Below, piece after piece: positions 50,863 to 59,918 of a stretch of 64,000 nt of DNA; the first letter of the stretch is position 1; every line of letters begins with the position of its first letter. Position numbers and translations under genes: made by a program. Below the pieces are notes generated by a model. That model was not told the origin of the DNA, searched no databases, and saw only the letters and a list, made by a program, of their open reading frames with translations. The stretch covers positions 173,958 through 237,957 of the forward strand of contig JAPCJI010000002.1 in assembly GCA_027887005.1 (NCBI GenBank). The letters run 5' to 3'. The DNA comes from Nitrososphaerota archaeon (lineage in GTDB: Archaea; Thermoproteota; Nitrososphaeria; Nitrososphaerales; Gagatemarchaeaceae).

Positions 50863-51978
50863 ATGAAGGGCGGCCTCGCCTCGCTCGGAATTCTCTTGGT
50901 CCTGGCAGCAGTCCTACTCTTCTGGAGCACGTTCAGCGGTGGTTCCCTGGGAGGGCTTGTAATCACAGACGGCAACGGGGCAGCAAACTTCGTCGCGATG
51001 GCGTTCGTAGTTGTCTTCCTGCCCCTAGGTTCGGGACTCGCGTTCTACGGCTTGACGACCCGTGGCAACCTCATGGCCGAAGGAGGCGCAACGGAATCAT
51101 ACGGGGGAGGTTCTTCAACTACTGGAAAGGTGGCGGTGGTAATAGCTGTGATTGCCATTCTGATCGGGGCGGGGATGTATGTCGCATTCTCATCCAGCCT
51201 CAGCAATCAATCAAACCAGATTAGTTCGCTGAGCTCCCAACTTACCTCCCTGGCGGGCAAGCCACCGACGGCCTCGGTTAACGTTGCACCGGGGGTGATA
51301 GCAGTGAGGGTAGACTGGAGCAACCTCGACCCGACGACCCAGGATAGGTTCAACCCAAGTGTCATAACCGTAGTACAGGGGTCAGTCGTCCAGATCCTTT
51401 TCGAGCACAACGACACTGACGCCCATACGTTTACGATGTATGCACCTCAGTCGACCTATGGTTTCCAAATCAACGCCACCCTTGCCGGGATGAGGGACTT
51501 CCTCGACAGCCACATCTATCCCGCTTCCTGCACCAATGGCAGCTACCAACAGGATACAACGGGACTAACCGCCAACGGAGTTTCAACAGTCTTCTGTATC
51601 TCCGGAAGCAGCCTGCTGTCGATCGCCGAACTCAAATCACATGCGGCCTCCAACTTCAGGATTGCTGTCAACCCCAACCCGGCTTTGCCTCTCACGCCGA
51701 CCAACCAATCCGGGAACCCGACAGCGATTCTGCTTCCAGTGGACAACCTGGTTCACTACGGGAGCGGTACGCTGGGGAGAATAGCAAACGCGAGCGGGAC
51801 GGCCGAGGTGTTTGGCATAGGCGCCTTCCAGGCGAACACGCCGGGGGTGTTCGAATTCTTCTGCGACTACCACGTGTCGAACGGCATGTTCGGCTATATC
51901 GTAGTGTTACCGAATGCATACTGCACGACCAATGTCGCAGCTTGCGGCGTAACAAACTCCACCTCGACAGTCCCCTGA
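50863..51978 (+). CDS. membrane-anchored cupredoxin
   Basis: About 371 residues. Three hydrophobic segments in the first 120 residues anchor it, with a GGGSSTTG linker between. The outward domain is a cupredoxin: the first histidine in EHNDTDAHTFTMY (about 180-192) and C-x-x-H-x4-M in FFCDYHVSNGMFGYIVV (about 335-351) form a type 1 copper site. A long insertion with Cys-Ser-Asn loops separates them, as in sulfocyanin-like proteins. A likely electron carrier to the oxidase. ATG at 50863 chosen because TATA-like TTTATATTG lies about 30 bp upstream. Confidence 0.82.
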   Translation: MKGGLASLGILLVLAAVLLFWSTFSGGSLGGLVITDGNGAANFVAMAFVVVFLPLGSGLAFYGLTTRGNLMAEGGATESYGGGSSTTGKVAVVIAVIAILIGAGMYVAFSSSLSNQSNQISSLSSQLTSLAGKPPTASVNVAPGVIAVRVDWSNLDPTTQDRFNPSVITVVQGSVVQILFEHNDTDAHTFTMYAPQSTYGFQINATLAGMRDFLDSHIYPASCTNGSYQQDTTGLTANGVSTVFCISGSSLLSIAELKSHAASNFRIAVNPNPALPLTPTNQSGNPTAILLPVDNLVHYGSGTLGRIANASGTAEVFGIGAFQANTPGVFEFFCDYHVSNGMFGYIVVLPNAYCTTNVAACGVTNSTSTVP

Positions 51979-52055
51979 AAGCCTTGTTGTTATGGCGGGG
52001 GTTTCAGACAATCCTGAGAAAGGGATAACACTGTCCTCATCGTGTCTCACCCTCG

Positions 52056-53687
52056 ATGCGGCGCTCCCACAGCCTCCTGACGATTCTAGTCGCAGCCCTA
52101 CTCTTTACCCAGGGGGCCTCCATCGTGGGGGCCTCTCAAGGCTCGGGGGGCAGTGTCAAGACCTCGCAGTTCGTCTCCTACCGGATCATCCAACACAGGC
52201 TGCCTCTTGGCTCTTCCCAGCCTTGGACCATAACGAGTGACCGGTCAGGAAACATCTGGTTCGTCGAACAGTCTTCCAACCAGATAGCCATGTACGACCC
52301 GAAGGCGGACAGTTTCCACGAGTATCAAATTCCTACGAAAGGCGCCCTCCCCCAGGGAATCGCGATCGGCGCGGACGGAAGCGTCTGGTTCGTCGAGGTC
52401 GAGTCGAGCAAGCTGGGCATTCTCTCGAAGGGATCCAGCCAAATCACCGAGATTCCCCTGCCCAAGTCACCGGCAGGTCTCTCCTGCGGCCCGATCGGAG
52501 TGACGGCGCGCGGTGATGCAGTGTGGGTGACGTGCGAATTTTCAAACCAGATCGACGAATACATCCCATCCTCTGGGGCGTTCTCATCCTACGACCTGCC
52601 AGTGCCCTACTCGGCCCCCCTCCAGGTCCTCTTTGACAATGGGGGCAACTTCTGGTTCACTGCAGCGAACGCGGAGATGCTGGGGTACGCCACAACCTCA
52701 AAGCTACTGAACGGCACTTCCAACGGCATCCAAGAGTTCGCCCCTGTCAACCAGACCTACGCCTACACCTTCACAAGTCCTCTCCAGCCAGGCCCCATCG
52801 TCTCCAGCCTCAGGGTTCCCAGCCAGCTAGCCTTCAGTCCTGACGGGAGATCCCTATGGTTGACCGAACATGCCGCAAGCTCGTTCGACAGGTACATCAT
52901 ATCAAGCGGAAGTCTCCTGAAGTATTGGACCTCGAGGCCCACCAACTCTCTCTTCCCCCAAACTCTCCCCAACGGAATCGTTGTCGACGGGCGCGGTATC
53001 GTCTGGATCGCAGAGCACTACGGAAACGCGATTGCGAGATTCGATCCTGTATCGGAGCAACTGACAGAATACAAGATTCCATGCTGCGGTGCTTCATTGG
53101 CTACGACGCTCTACCTAACTCTGGATTCGAACGGCTCAGTATGGTTCAGCGAGTTCACCGGCAACGCGATTGGGGAGCTTGTCCCCTCTCCCCTCGTGCA
53201 AGGCCCTTCTCTATCTCTTAGCCCAGGAAACGCGACCCTGAACCCAGACGGCACTGCCAAGTTCACCGTCTCGGCGTCGTTGGCAGTAGGGGCTGAGCCG
53301 ACGGTACTTTCTCTCGCCGTCTCTGGAATGACTCCCAGCGGAGCTCTCTCCAACGTCTCCGCCGCTTTCTCCAACCAAGCCCTGGTACTCTCCCCAGGCA
53401 CCAACGCGTCCTCTACCCTAACGCTCTTTGGCCGAGGAGTGAATCCCGGGACCTATTACCTGACGGTTGGCGGCAGGTTAGTCGCTGAGAACGCAACCGA
53501 GTCTGTCATTCTCAAGCTGACCGTCCCCGGAGGGCAGGGAGGGGCACAGACCGCACTCGCCTATGCGCTGGTCGTAGGGGTGGCCGGGTCCGTTGCGGTG
53601 GTCGTGATCCTCTCTTACAGAAAGAAGAAAGGCCCTGCTTATGGGAGGGCTGCGCCTAGCCGACTACTTCGACGACCCCAGTCATAG
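52056..53687 (+). CDS. secreted Vgb-like beta-propeller protein with C-terminal anchor
   Basis: 543 residues. A signal peptide (SLLTILVAALLFTQGASIVGA) precedes a beta-propeller of the virginiamycin B lyase type with repeated units of the form DxxGNIWFVE and IxIGADGSVWFVE, about six copies to residue 390. A beta-sandwich domain (about 395-500) and a membrane helix (LAYALVVGVAGSVAVVVILSY) with a basic tail follow. The propeller is a common scaffold; lyase activity should not be assumed. It lies in the respiratory island and overlaps the next cupredoxin gene by 32 bp in convergent orientation. Confidence 0.75.
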   Translation: MRRSHSLLTILVAALLFTQGASIVGASQGSGGSVKTSQFVSYRIIQHRLPLGSSQPWTITSDRSGNIWFVEQSSNQIAMYDPKADSFHEYQIPTKGALPQGIAIGADGSVWFVEVESSKLGILSKGSSQITEIPLPKSPAGLSCGPIGVTARGDAVWVTCEFSNQIDEYIPSSGAFSSYDLPVPYSAPLQVLFDNGGNFWFTAANAEMLGYATTSKLLNGTSNGIQEFAPVNQTYAYTFTSPLQPGPIVSSLRVPSQLAFSPDGRSLWLTEHAASSFDRYIISSGSLLKYWTSRPTNSLFPQTLPNGIVVDGRGIVWIAEHYGNAIARFDPVSEQLTEYKIPCCGASLATTLYLTLDSNGSVWFSEFTGNAIGELVPSPLVQGPSLSLSPGNATLNPDGTAKFTVSASLAVGAEPTVLSLAVSGMTPSGALSNVSAAFSNQALVLSPGTNASSTLTLFGRGVNPGTYYLTVGGRLVAENATESVILKLTVPGGQGGAQTALAYALVVGVAGSVAVVVILSYRKKKGPAYGRAAPSRLLRRPQS

Positions 53688-54165
53688 GGTGGACATTACA
53701 GAAATATGGGAAGACGCCGTCATTGCTGAAGGTCACCGCCACCGCGCTGGCCCCGATTGCGATGATTCCGGTGTCCCAGATGCCCGAATCGGAGGTCGCG
53801 GTGTGAGTCGTGTCGTCGGCGTTCACCCAGATTACCTGTGTGCCCTTGCTAACTATGACAGGCTGCCCGGTCCCGAATACAGAGTTCTTGATTACGATCC
53901 TGCAGGGGTTCTGACAGTTGACTGTGGGGGTGGTCCCCCCTCCCCCGCCGCCCGAAGAAGGAAGCACGGGCCCCGTCCCTTGTGCCGGCGCGAAATAGAA
54001 AGCGGCCACGGGTGCTAGAGTGAACAGCACCATGACGACTGCGAGAGTCGCCCAGAGGTATCGGGTCCTTATCGTGATGCTCTGCGGCAGGACAATGGTA
54101 ACGGTTCCAGGCTTTTTGTCTCCGGAGTCCCGGTTCTCAGACATGACTCTGCGCCTCCTTGACAA
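53656..54165 (-). CDS. membrane-anchored plastocyanin-like cupredoxin
   Basis: 169 residues. One membrane helix (ATLAVVMVLFTLAPVAAFYF, about 37-56), a Gly/Ser linker, then a compact cupredoxin domain (about 80-168). Copper ligands are the histidine in DDTTHTATS and C-N-V-H-P-M in FPYFCNVHPMTGVVEV. A Cys pair in CQNPC could form a disulfide. It would pass electrons between membrane complexes. It lies directly upstream of a polytopic membrane protein of the same orientation in reverse order (54181). Confidence 0.88.
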   Translation of the reverse strand: MSRRRRVMSENRDSGDKKPGTVTIVLPQSITIRTRYLWATLAVVMVLFTLAPVAAFYFAPAQGTGPVLPSSGGGGGGTTPTVNCQNPCRIVIKNSVFGTGQPVIVSKGTQVIWVNADDTTHTATSDSGIWDTGIIAIGASAVAVTFSNDGVFPYFCNVHPMTGVVEVVG

Positions 54166-54180
54166 CTACGGCATTTGAAT

Positions 54181-55245
54181 TTATATCCTTTTGGCGCCTC
54201 CTTCTGGTAGCCAGGGGGAATCGAGTCCCCTCTTTCTGATGGTTCGAGAAAGGTAGACCAGGCTCAGTGTCAAAGTCGCTACGCTGACGACCGGCGGGAT
54301 TACGGCGCCGTACACGTTGCTGTAGACGGTTTCAGCCGCGGTCAACCCCCCGAAGATGACCGACAGGAATGTTGGCACAAGGCAGGTCGGGCAGGTCGCA
54401 GTCAGCCCAAGGACCGAACCGAACGCAGACATGGCCGTGCCCGCCGTCGAACACCTCAGGCCGCTCCTGGAAATCAGGAAGTGGGCCATGCTCAGGTTCG
54501 AGGCCACCAGCAGCCCCAGAAGCGTAGCAAAGACCATCTCGAAGGGGATGATTAGAAGGTTCACCTGCGGGCTCAGCTGGACAATTGCATAGGGAAGGTA
54601 GACCAGGTTCAGGAAGGGCTGCTCTATGCCCACGGTGAAGGTGTATGCGAATGGATACGCGTTAGAAGGCGGCGGGAGGTTCTCGAACACGTTGAACCCG
54701 GAGACAAGTATCTGGTTGACGAGAAGTAGGTAGACCAGAGCAAACGACAGCGATACGACCGCCGCCATCACTGCATACTGCCTCAGACGAAGGACCTTCG
54801 CCAGGGTTGGGAACCCGGCGTAGAGAATCTTGGAGAACCCAAGAATGGATGTGACCACCAGCAAGAGGATGTAGGCACTCCCTAGCATCGACGCGGAGGA
54901 TGGAGGAGGATACGGGTAGTACTGGTAGACTTCGTATCTCATGGCGCCGAAGGCCGCTACGGCCGCTGTGAAGATTCCGAGGATTGCGATGACAGGGACA
55001 GAGTTGAACCTCGCTGCGAACTTAGAGGTGCGGGGTTCCGGTAGGACGGCCCTCCAGCCCCGGATTGGTCTTACGAGGACAACGAAAGTCAACACTACGG
55101 ATGTTATCAAATACGGTGCCAGAACCTCGAAGTAGAAGGCAGAATTCACGTTGTAGTAGGCCGTGAGGAGAGGCAGACCGAAAAGCAGAGACGCCATTGC
55201 AAAAAGGTATGCCTGGGAGATCGATGGCGCCGTCCGGTTTTGCAA
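54181..55245 (-). CDS. polytopic membrane protein with CPTC motif
   Basis: 354 residues with about nine membrane helices. A conserved-looking element LTATCPTCLVPTFLSVIFGG (about 285-304) near the C-terminus places a CxxC pair at a helix start, which could bind copper or undergo redox chemistry. I do not recognise the family. Position between two cupredoxin/heme genes suggests a role in copper handling or assembly of the respiratory chain. The cupredoxin gene starts 15 bp downstream of its stop on the same strand. Confidence 0.65.
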   Translation of the reverse strand: MQNRTAPSISQAYLFAMASLLFGLPLLTAYYNVNSAFYFEVLAPYLITSVVLTFVVLVRPIRGWRAVLPEPRTSKFAARFNSVPVIAILGIFTAAVAAFGAMRYEVYQYYPYPPPSSASMLGSAYILLLVVTSILGFSKILYAGFPTLAKVLRLRQYAVMAAVVSLSFALVYLLLVNQILVSGFNVFENLPPPSNAYPFAYTFTVGIEQPFLNLVYLPYAIVQLSPQVNLLIIPFEMVFATLLGLLVASNLSMAHFLISRSGLRCSTAGTAMSAFGSVLGLTATCPTCLVPTFLSVIFGGLTAAETVYSNVYGAVIPPVVSVATLTLSLVYLSRTIRKRGLDSPWLPEGGAKRI

Positions 55246-55294
55246 GGCCTGCGGAAACCCGTCTGATTCCGTATTAACACTTCGCCAGGCAGTT

Positions 55295-56479
55295 TCAGCC
55301 GAAGTTGCCGTTGTAGCCGTTAAGGCCTGACGTCGTCTGGAAGTTAAACCGCCACCAGAACGACACGCTGTTGTAGTAGATTAGGTAGGTCTGCCCGGCC
55401 GATTCCTGCGACACTGCGAATGAGATGAAGTAGTTGGAGTTGGTCTGGGGGTTCAGCTGCAGTTGGAACGCGTTCTCCCCGTAGGCTGAAGATGTCGTGA
55501 GGGAACGCACGTACTCGACGACCCACTGGCCGTTCGAATACGCCCCCTTTGCCTGCACTTCGAACGGGTTCATCATCTGTCTGAGGTTACTTATGCCACT
55601 GTAGTTACTGGTGTAGAATTGCGGGGTGTTGATCACCGGGAACTGTGCGGAAGGTGGGACCCCGCCGAGCTGATAGAAGGAAGTGGCGTTGGTGAACCCG
55701 TCAATGGCATAGGAGGCGTGTGACGGCATCCCAAACGCCGACGGATTGATCGCCGTCCCGTTGGGGTATGCAATTCCTGGGTAGGCGCTGTCCGTTGAAG
55801 AGTTGTCCGTCGGACTCCTAGACCAGATCCACATTTCTGCCGACCCGCCTGAGCCCGTTCCCAGCGCCCCGGAGGTACCCGGGACCATCTTCGGCTTGTA
55901 TGAGACTTGGTACCACCCCGTCGTGTTTGCGCCGGGTGCAATGCCGAGCACCACTATCGCCTGCTCCGGATAGGTATGGCCTGCATTCTGCGCGAGCGGG
56001 AAGAAGCCTACATCCTGCGGGTACGAGCCGCCGTAGCAGCTCGAGAACTGGTAGACGCAGCTCGAGTTATACATCGGAATTGCCCTGTTGCTGATTGTGT
56101 CGTTGAGAATAGGGACCCCCAGAGTTGGAGGAGAGGTAGCGAAGTCAGGCGGTGCAGAAAACGCCATCCTAATCATGAGTTCAGGGACAGGCGTGGAGGC
56201 TGTCCAGGCCATCTGAACCGTGGCCTCGCCCGTATGTCCTGCAGCAGACCCGGGGTAGGACACCGACTCGATCAGCGGGACCGAGTAGGAGGGGACCGAC
56301 GACCAGAAGGATTCTCCTCCAGGGTTGTTGAAATTAGGCGCGGCGCTGACCTCTTTGACGTAGACTGTCGCGAGCTGGTCGGACCCTACGTTGATTAGAA
56401 ACGAAACTGAAAAGAAAATGATGATGAGGACGACCACGAAGACGGCCCCGACGAACAGATACTTCGAGTCTCTCCTCAT
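55295..56479 (-). CDS. membrane-anchored heme-binding protein, ethylbenzene dehydrogenase gamma-like
   Basis: 394 residues from the ATG at 56479, which overlaps the stop of the preceding gene (ATGA). One N-terminal anchor (FVGAVFVVVLIIIFFSVSFLI) and a large exported beta domain. VQMAWTASTPVPELMIRMAFS and the closing GQWVVEYVRSL...FISFAV pattern match the heme b-binding EB_dh fold, also used by Sulfolobus cytochrome b558/566 (CbsA). A surface electron-transfer role is likely. Methionine and lysine heme ligands were not assigned. Paired with the 92-residue membrane gene. Confidence 0.65.
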   Translation of the reverse strand: MRRDSKYLFVGAVFVVVLIIIFFSVSFLINVGSDQLATVYVKEVSAAPNFNNPGGESFWSSVPSYSVPLIESVSYPGSAAGHTGEATVQMAWTASTPVPELMIRMAFSAPPDFATSPPTLGVPILNDTISNRAIPMYNSSCVYQFSSCYGGSYPQDVGFFPLAQNAGHTYPEQAIVVLGIAPGANTTGWYQVSYKPKMVPGTSGALGTGSGGSAEMWIWSRSPTDNSSTDSAYPGIAYPNGTAINPSAFGMPSHASYAIDGFTNATSFYQLGGVPPSAQFPVINTPQFYTSNYSGISNLRQMMNPFEVQAKGAYSNGQWVVEYVRSLTTSSAYGENAFQLQLNPQTNSNYFISFAVSQESAGQTYLIYYNSVSFWWRFNFQTTSGLNGYNGNFG

Positions 56480-56754
56480 GAGACCTTGCACCCAAAATAC
56501 TTGAAAATTCTATTTAAACCTTCAATATCGGTGATAACCCGCCTGCTGAGTATCATGTACCCGACGAGGCCGAAGAGCACCAGGGCGACCAGGCTCAGGG
56601 GGATGTAATACCCGCCTGGGAGGTAGATGTAGATCAGCCAGATTATCACCGCCATCACAATCAGGAGTGAGAGCATGGAAGAAAGATAGCCATAGAAAGC
56701 GATCCCGCGGCGCACCCCGGCGTATCCTCCTACTTTCGTACCTATCGACCCCAT
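56476..56754 (-). CDS. small two-helix membrane protein
   Basis: 92 residues. Two membrane helices, MLSLLIVMAVIIWLIYIYL (about 27-45) and IPLSLVALVLFGLVGYMIL (about 51-69), and a soluble C-terminus with a single Cys near the end. It is coupled by ATGA overlap to the heme-binding EB_dh-like gene downstream, so it probably belongs to the same complex. TATA-like ATATTTAAG at 56791-56799 lies upstream and is shared with the opposite strand. Confidence 0.65.
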   Translation of the reverse strand: MGSIGTKVGGYAGVRRGIAFYGYLSSMLSLLIVMAVIIWLIYIYLPGGYYIPLSLVALVLFGLVGYMILSRRVITDIEGLNRIFKYFGCKVS

Positions 56755-56811
56755 CCCCCTGCCTCAGGCGCACGGTCTTGGCAATTCACGCTTAAATATT
56801 GAGAGCCCTAA

Positions 56812-57015
56812 CTGAAGCGAGGGAAGAACACGTTCTTCGACATTCCTGCGCCCACCTTCAACGAGTTCGGGATATACTATTTCGTCTTCGGTCTGTTCAT
56901 CGTCCTGGCCGGCGTCATGTACTACTTCATAGTCGTTGCCGACCCACTCCCTCAATACGACATCGAAGCCCTGACCGAAGAAGACGAAGAAAAAAAGAAG
57001 CAAGTTCATTCATAG
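56812..57015 (+). CDS. 67-residue single-helix membrane protein, no standard start codon
   Basis: An open frame from CTG 56812 to TAG 57013-57015 encodes FFDIPAPTFNEFGIYYFVF, a long membrane helix (GIYYFVFGLFIVLAGVMYY) and a Glu/Lys tail ending EEDEEKKKQVHS. The composition is that of a genuine small membrane protein, yet no ATG, GTG or TTG is in frame; TAA closes it at 56809. TTG at 56799 is in another frame and would need a shift. TATA-like TTAAATATT at 56792-56800 precedes it. Its stop abuts the convergent gene's stop. It may be a minor oxidase-associated subunit. Confidence 0.5.
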   Translation: MKRGKNTFFDIPAPTFNEFGIYYFVFGLFIVLAGVMYYFIVVADPLPQYDIEALTEEDEEKKKQVHS

Positions 57016-57711
57016 GCCAGCGTCCGGCTTGGCTGGCCCTCCACTTTGACTGGGGCTGCCTCTGGCTTTCCTTATTACGAACAGGAAGAAGAGAGCCGCT
57101 GCGGCCCAGAGGACGATTATCACTTCCAATGAGGACAGGAAGGATCCGCCTGGAGATATGGTCTCGGTGGTCGCCACGATATTCGATGAGAGCAGTTGCA
57201 GAACTGCGCCTCCCTTCTCCACTTGTATTGCCAGCCCCGACGCTCTTTCAAACCAGAAATCGGAAACATTCCCGTCGGACGACCTGCCTGTGAACTCGAC
57301 TGTCTGATAGGTTCCTGCAGGGACGGAGACCGACTGGTTTGCGACGAAGGTCAAGGGCGTGTGCTCGAAAACGAATTGGGCCCTCGTCAGGTTCTCCGGC
57401 GGGACGGCGGGGAACTGGCGAGGTGATTCCACACTGTCTGTTATGTTCATTTCGAAGGTTTGAGGGGGAGCCTCACCGCTCTGGGAAATGTTGGCCTGGA
57501 TCTTTACCCCCATTGAACCATTCAGATAGACTTGGACGATGGTGAACGTAACATTCCCGTATACCCCCCCGAAGAACGCGACGAACCCCCCGAACTCCGA
57601 ATAGGTCGCGACAGCGCCGGCTCGTGCATAGCTCGGCGGGGCTGATGTATGGATGAGCAAGGACCCTGAAAGCAGCACCCACGTCAGGACAAATAATCGC
57701 GTCGGCGTCAT
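57010..57711 (-). CDS. exported protein with C-terminal membrane anchor, unknown
   Basis: About 233 residues from ATG 57711 (MTPTRLFVLTWVLLSG). A signal peptide (FVLTWVLLSGSLLIHTSA) precedes a beta-rich domain with six or so NxT/NxS sites, then a membrane helix (SLEVIIVLWAAAALFFLFVI) and a basic tail. ATG 57729 is an alternative start. No metal-binding or catalytic motif is obvious. It lies in the respiratory island between the heme protein and oxidase genes, so it may be an accessory surface component. Confidence 0.62.
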   Translation of the reverse strand: MTPTRLFVLTWVLLSGSLLIHTSAPPSYARAGAVATYSEFGGFVAFFGGVYGNVTFTIVQVYLNGSMGVKIQANISQSGEAPPQTFEMNITDSVESPRQFPAVPPENLTRAQFVFEHTPLTFVANQSVSVPAGTYQTVEFTGRSSDGNVSDFWFERASGLAIQVEKGGAVLQLLSSNIVATTETISPGGSFLSSLEVIIVLWAAAALFFLFVIRKARGSPSQSGGPAKPDAGL

Positions 57712-57778
57712 TTTGCTAGTGACTAACATGACCGAACTTCGCCCTGCTAGCCGTGTCTGCGCCTGCCAGCCGTCGTCT

Positions 57779-57979
57779 TCACAGTTCTTCTTTCTCTTTC
57801 GGCAGCCCGAAGAACTCCTGGGCGAAGACGACCGAAAGTGCACCCACTACGGAAATAATGTCGATGTACGAGAACCATTTTTCCCCTCCGAACTGATACA
57901 GGTACCAAATCGGGAGCATGAAAATGGCGTATACTGCGCAGCCGATTACCCAAATATGAGACCTTGCCCAGCTTGCCAT
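57779..57979 (-). CDS. small membrane protein, oxidase operon
   Basis: 66 residues, two membrane helices (HIWVIGCAVYAIFMLPIWYLY and YIDIISVVGALSVVFAQEFF) and a charged end KEKEEL. The ATG shares a base with the stop of the preceding 63-residue gene (TGATG), so translation is coupled. Third gene of the coxII-coxI-small subunit series. It is probably a minor oxidase subunit. Not recognised as a named family. Confidence 0.65.
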   Translation of the reverse strand: MASWARSHIWVIGCAVYAIFMLPIWYLYQFGGEKWFSYIDIISVVGALSVVFAQEFFGLPKEKEEL

Positions 57980-58170
57980 CAGTCGGTGATCTCCGACAAG
58001 AAAAGAGCGCCGCCTATCATCGCTATCGCACCGCCCAGAGCCATCAGGGAAACTGCCTCGTTGTCGGCAACAAATTGGGAGATATCGGCGTGCCAGATAG
58101 CGTAGATCCAGAAGAAGAAAGGCACGACCAAAAGGAGAATGATGAGGAGGTTCTTGGCCGACCAATCCAT
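57979..58170 (-). CDS. small membrane protein directly after coxI
   Basis: 63 residues with two membrane helices (NLLIILLLVVPFFFWIYAIW and VSLMALGGAIAMIGGALFLS). It starts one base after the coxI stop, at ATG 58170, and overlaps the next small gene. Size and location suggest a IV- or IIa-like small subunit of the heme-copper oxidase, but no signature supports a specific name. Confidence 0.65.
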   Translation of the reverse strand: MDWSAKNLLIILLLVVPFFFWIYAIWHADISQFVADNEAVSLMALGGAIAMIGGALFLSEITD

Positions 58171-58171
58171 G

Positions 58172-59908
58172 CTAATTCATGCCCTCCCGTGTCTCCGCCG
58201 ACCTGATCCCCAAAGCATAAGACAGCTGCCGCATCAGCTTTCCGAAGAAACCGGGCTTTGCACTTCTAGAAATCTGGCCCCCGCCCTGCGCCGCGAGCCG
58301 GAGTCCAACGGGGTAGGCGTTGCGAGAATAGACTTTGGTCGAGTCGTAGTTATTCTCGTTGATCCTCGCCTGTTCTTCAAGGGCGAGGCCTGCAACTATC
58401 CATTGGGGCATCATCCGTGGAGCGAGCCTTTCCCCAAGCCTCCATGTCATGAATAGGTTGGTTGCGAAAGCGACCACCGAGATAGCCGCGAGCCAAGCAC
58501 CAATCATCGCCATCTGGAACCAGGGCTCATAGAACGCCGGCCACGCGATTTCTCTTCTGACCGCACCTTCGAGGCCGATGTACTTGAATGCGACTTCTAC
58601 CGCCCCCATGCCCACGGTCCATCCCACGAAGTGGAAATATCCAAGCCCTCGCGAATACATCTTCCTCCCGACCAGCTCGGGGTAGATGTAGTACAGCGCT
58701 GCGAAGAACGCCCCAAGAGTAAAGGTCGCCATCATGATGTGGATGTGACCGGGTATCCACAAAGTATTGTGGACCGTGAAATCGGCCGCCGGCGTGGGCT
58801 GGTTCGGCTCGGCCGTCGCCCCGCCTATTATGTTGCCTATGACGGCTGCGAAAATGAAAAGCAGGGGTACATCCCATTTCAAATGGGAACGGTAGATCGT
58901 GATGAGCATCAGTGTCCAGATAATGACAAAAGGAATGGCTATCATCTCTGTCGCCACCTGCGCAAAGATATTCCTGATCCAGATGGGAATGGGATCGACA
59001 GCCATGTGATGGATGTAAACCGACATCGTGAAGACGAAGAGCGCTCCAATCATGTACCGCAAAGTCCTCTCGCTGTAGATTGGCCTCTTGGCGTAGATGG
59101 TGACGAACCAGATCATCAGTCCCATGACCATGAAGGCGCCGAAATACACGAGCGGATGACTCTCGTACCAGAACGCTGCCCTGAACACCTCAACGTTTGG
59201 TATCGCGAGGACGTTCAGGCTCAGGCCGCCGAGAGGTGAGAGAATTGTCCAGATTATGGAGGCCAGGACGGTTATGATTCCGATTCCCATCGCAATGCAG
59301 TTCATCACGATGAAGGAGACGGGTAGGGAGAACTTTTCGTTTTTCAGCTTGTTCTTGTAGGCCGATCCGAGCAGGCCGACTATCAGGAGTTCGTCTCCGA
59401 CGAACTGGATCAGCTCGGCGATGTAGAAGGATGATGGGTTCTTCAGCGGAATCAGGAAGGTGAACATGTACTGCGAGTTTGAGCCTATGACCATGAAGAG
59501 ACCTATTACGACCATCCAATGCCCGAGGTTGGTCAGCCTCGGCCAAGCCAGTTCTCTTGTTCCTCTGATTGTCGGGACCGCGTAGTAGGCGATCGAGAAC
59601 CCCAGCGTAAAGATAGTCCCAAAGAACATGACCACCGCGTGGTACGTCATCATCTGGAAGTAGGAAATAGTGGTGTACCCGAGTTGGGTGAGCGGCAGGA
59701 GGTCGCCCGCGGAGGAATAACCCGCTTGGGTGCGCAGGACGAGGGCGAAGGCCCCTGCAATGAAGAGCCAGAACGTGCCGAACGCGAAGAGTTTGAAAGA
59801 GAAGTGCTTGTAATCCTTGCTGACCACTATGTCCTTGAGTATTTCCCAGGCGGAGCTCTGTAATGGCACAGTCTCGTTCATGGCGCCTTCAGAGGGTCCA
59901 GCGCTCAC
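58172..59908 (-). CDS. coxA: heme-copper oxygen reductase subunit I (B-family-like)
   Basis: 578 residues with about 13 or 14 membrane helices. It reduces oxygen to water and pumps protons. Ligands: low-spin heme histidine in MMTYHAVVMFFGT; CuB histidine and cross-linked tyrosine in ESHPLVYFGAF; the HH pair in YIHHMAVDP; heme histidines in PGHIHIMMATF. HPLVY instead of HPEVY means the D-channel glutamate of A-type enzymes is absent, as in ba3-type oxidases. Tyrosine at HxxxY supports oxygen rather than NO reduction. GTG 59908 or ATG 59881 may start it. coxII lies 10 bp upstream. Confidence 0.9.
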   Translation of the reverse strand: MSAGPSEGAMNETVPLQSSAWEILKDIVVSKDYKHFSFKLFAFGTFWLFIAGAFALVLRTQAGYSSAGDLLPLTQLGYTTISYFQMMTYHAVVMFFGTIFTLGFSIAYYAVPTIRGTRELAWPRLTNLGHWMVVIGLFMVIGSNSQYMFTFLIPLKNPSSFYIAELIQFVGDELLIVGLLGSAYKNKLKNEKFSLPVSFIVMNCIAMGIGIITVLASIIWTILSPLGGLSLNVLAIPNVEVFRAAFWYESHPLVYFGAFMVMGLMIWFVTIYAKRPIYSERTLRYMIGALFVFTMSVYIHHMAVDPIPIWIRNIFAQVATEMIAIPFVIIWTLMLITIYRSHLKWDVPLLFIFAAVIGNIIGGATAEPNQPTPAADFTVHNTLWIPGHIHIMMATFTLGAFFAALYYIYPELVGRKMYSRGLGYFHFVGWTVGMGAVEVAFKYIGLEGAVRREIAWPAFYEPWFQMAMIGAWLAAISVVAFATNLFMTWRLGERLAPRMMPQWIVAGLALEEQARINENNYDSTKVYSRNAYPVGLRLAAQGGGQISRSAKPGFFGKLMRQLSYALGIRSAETREGMN

Positions 59909-59918
59909 CCGATCTCAT

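Noticed and set aside
56799..57293. 164-residue ORF from TTG 56799
   Set aside because: Arg/Ser-rich out-of-frame translation; the neighbouring frame encodes a membrane helix and ends at the convergent gene.
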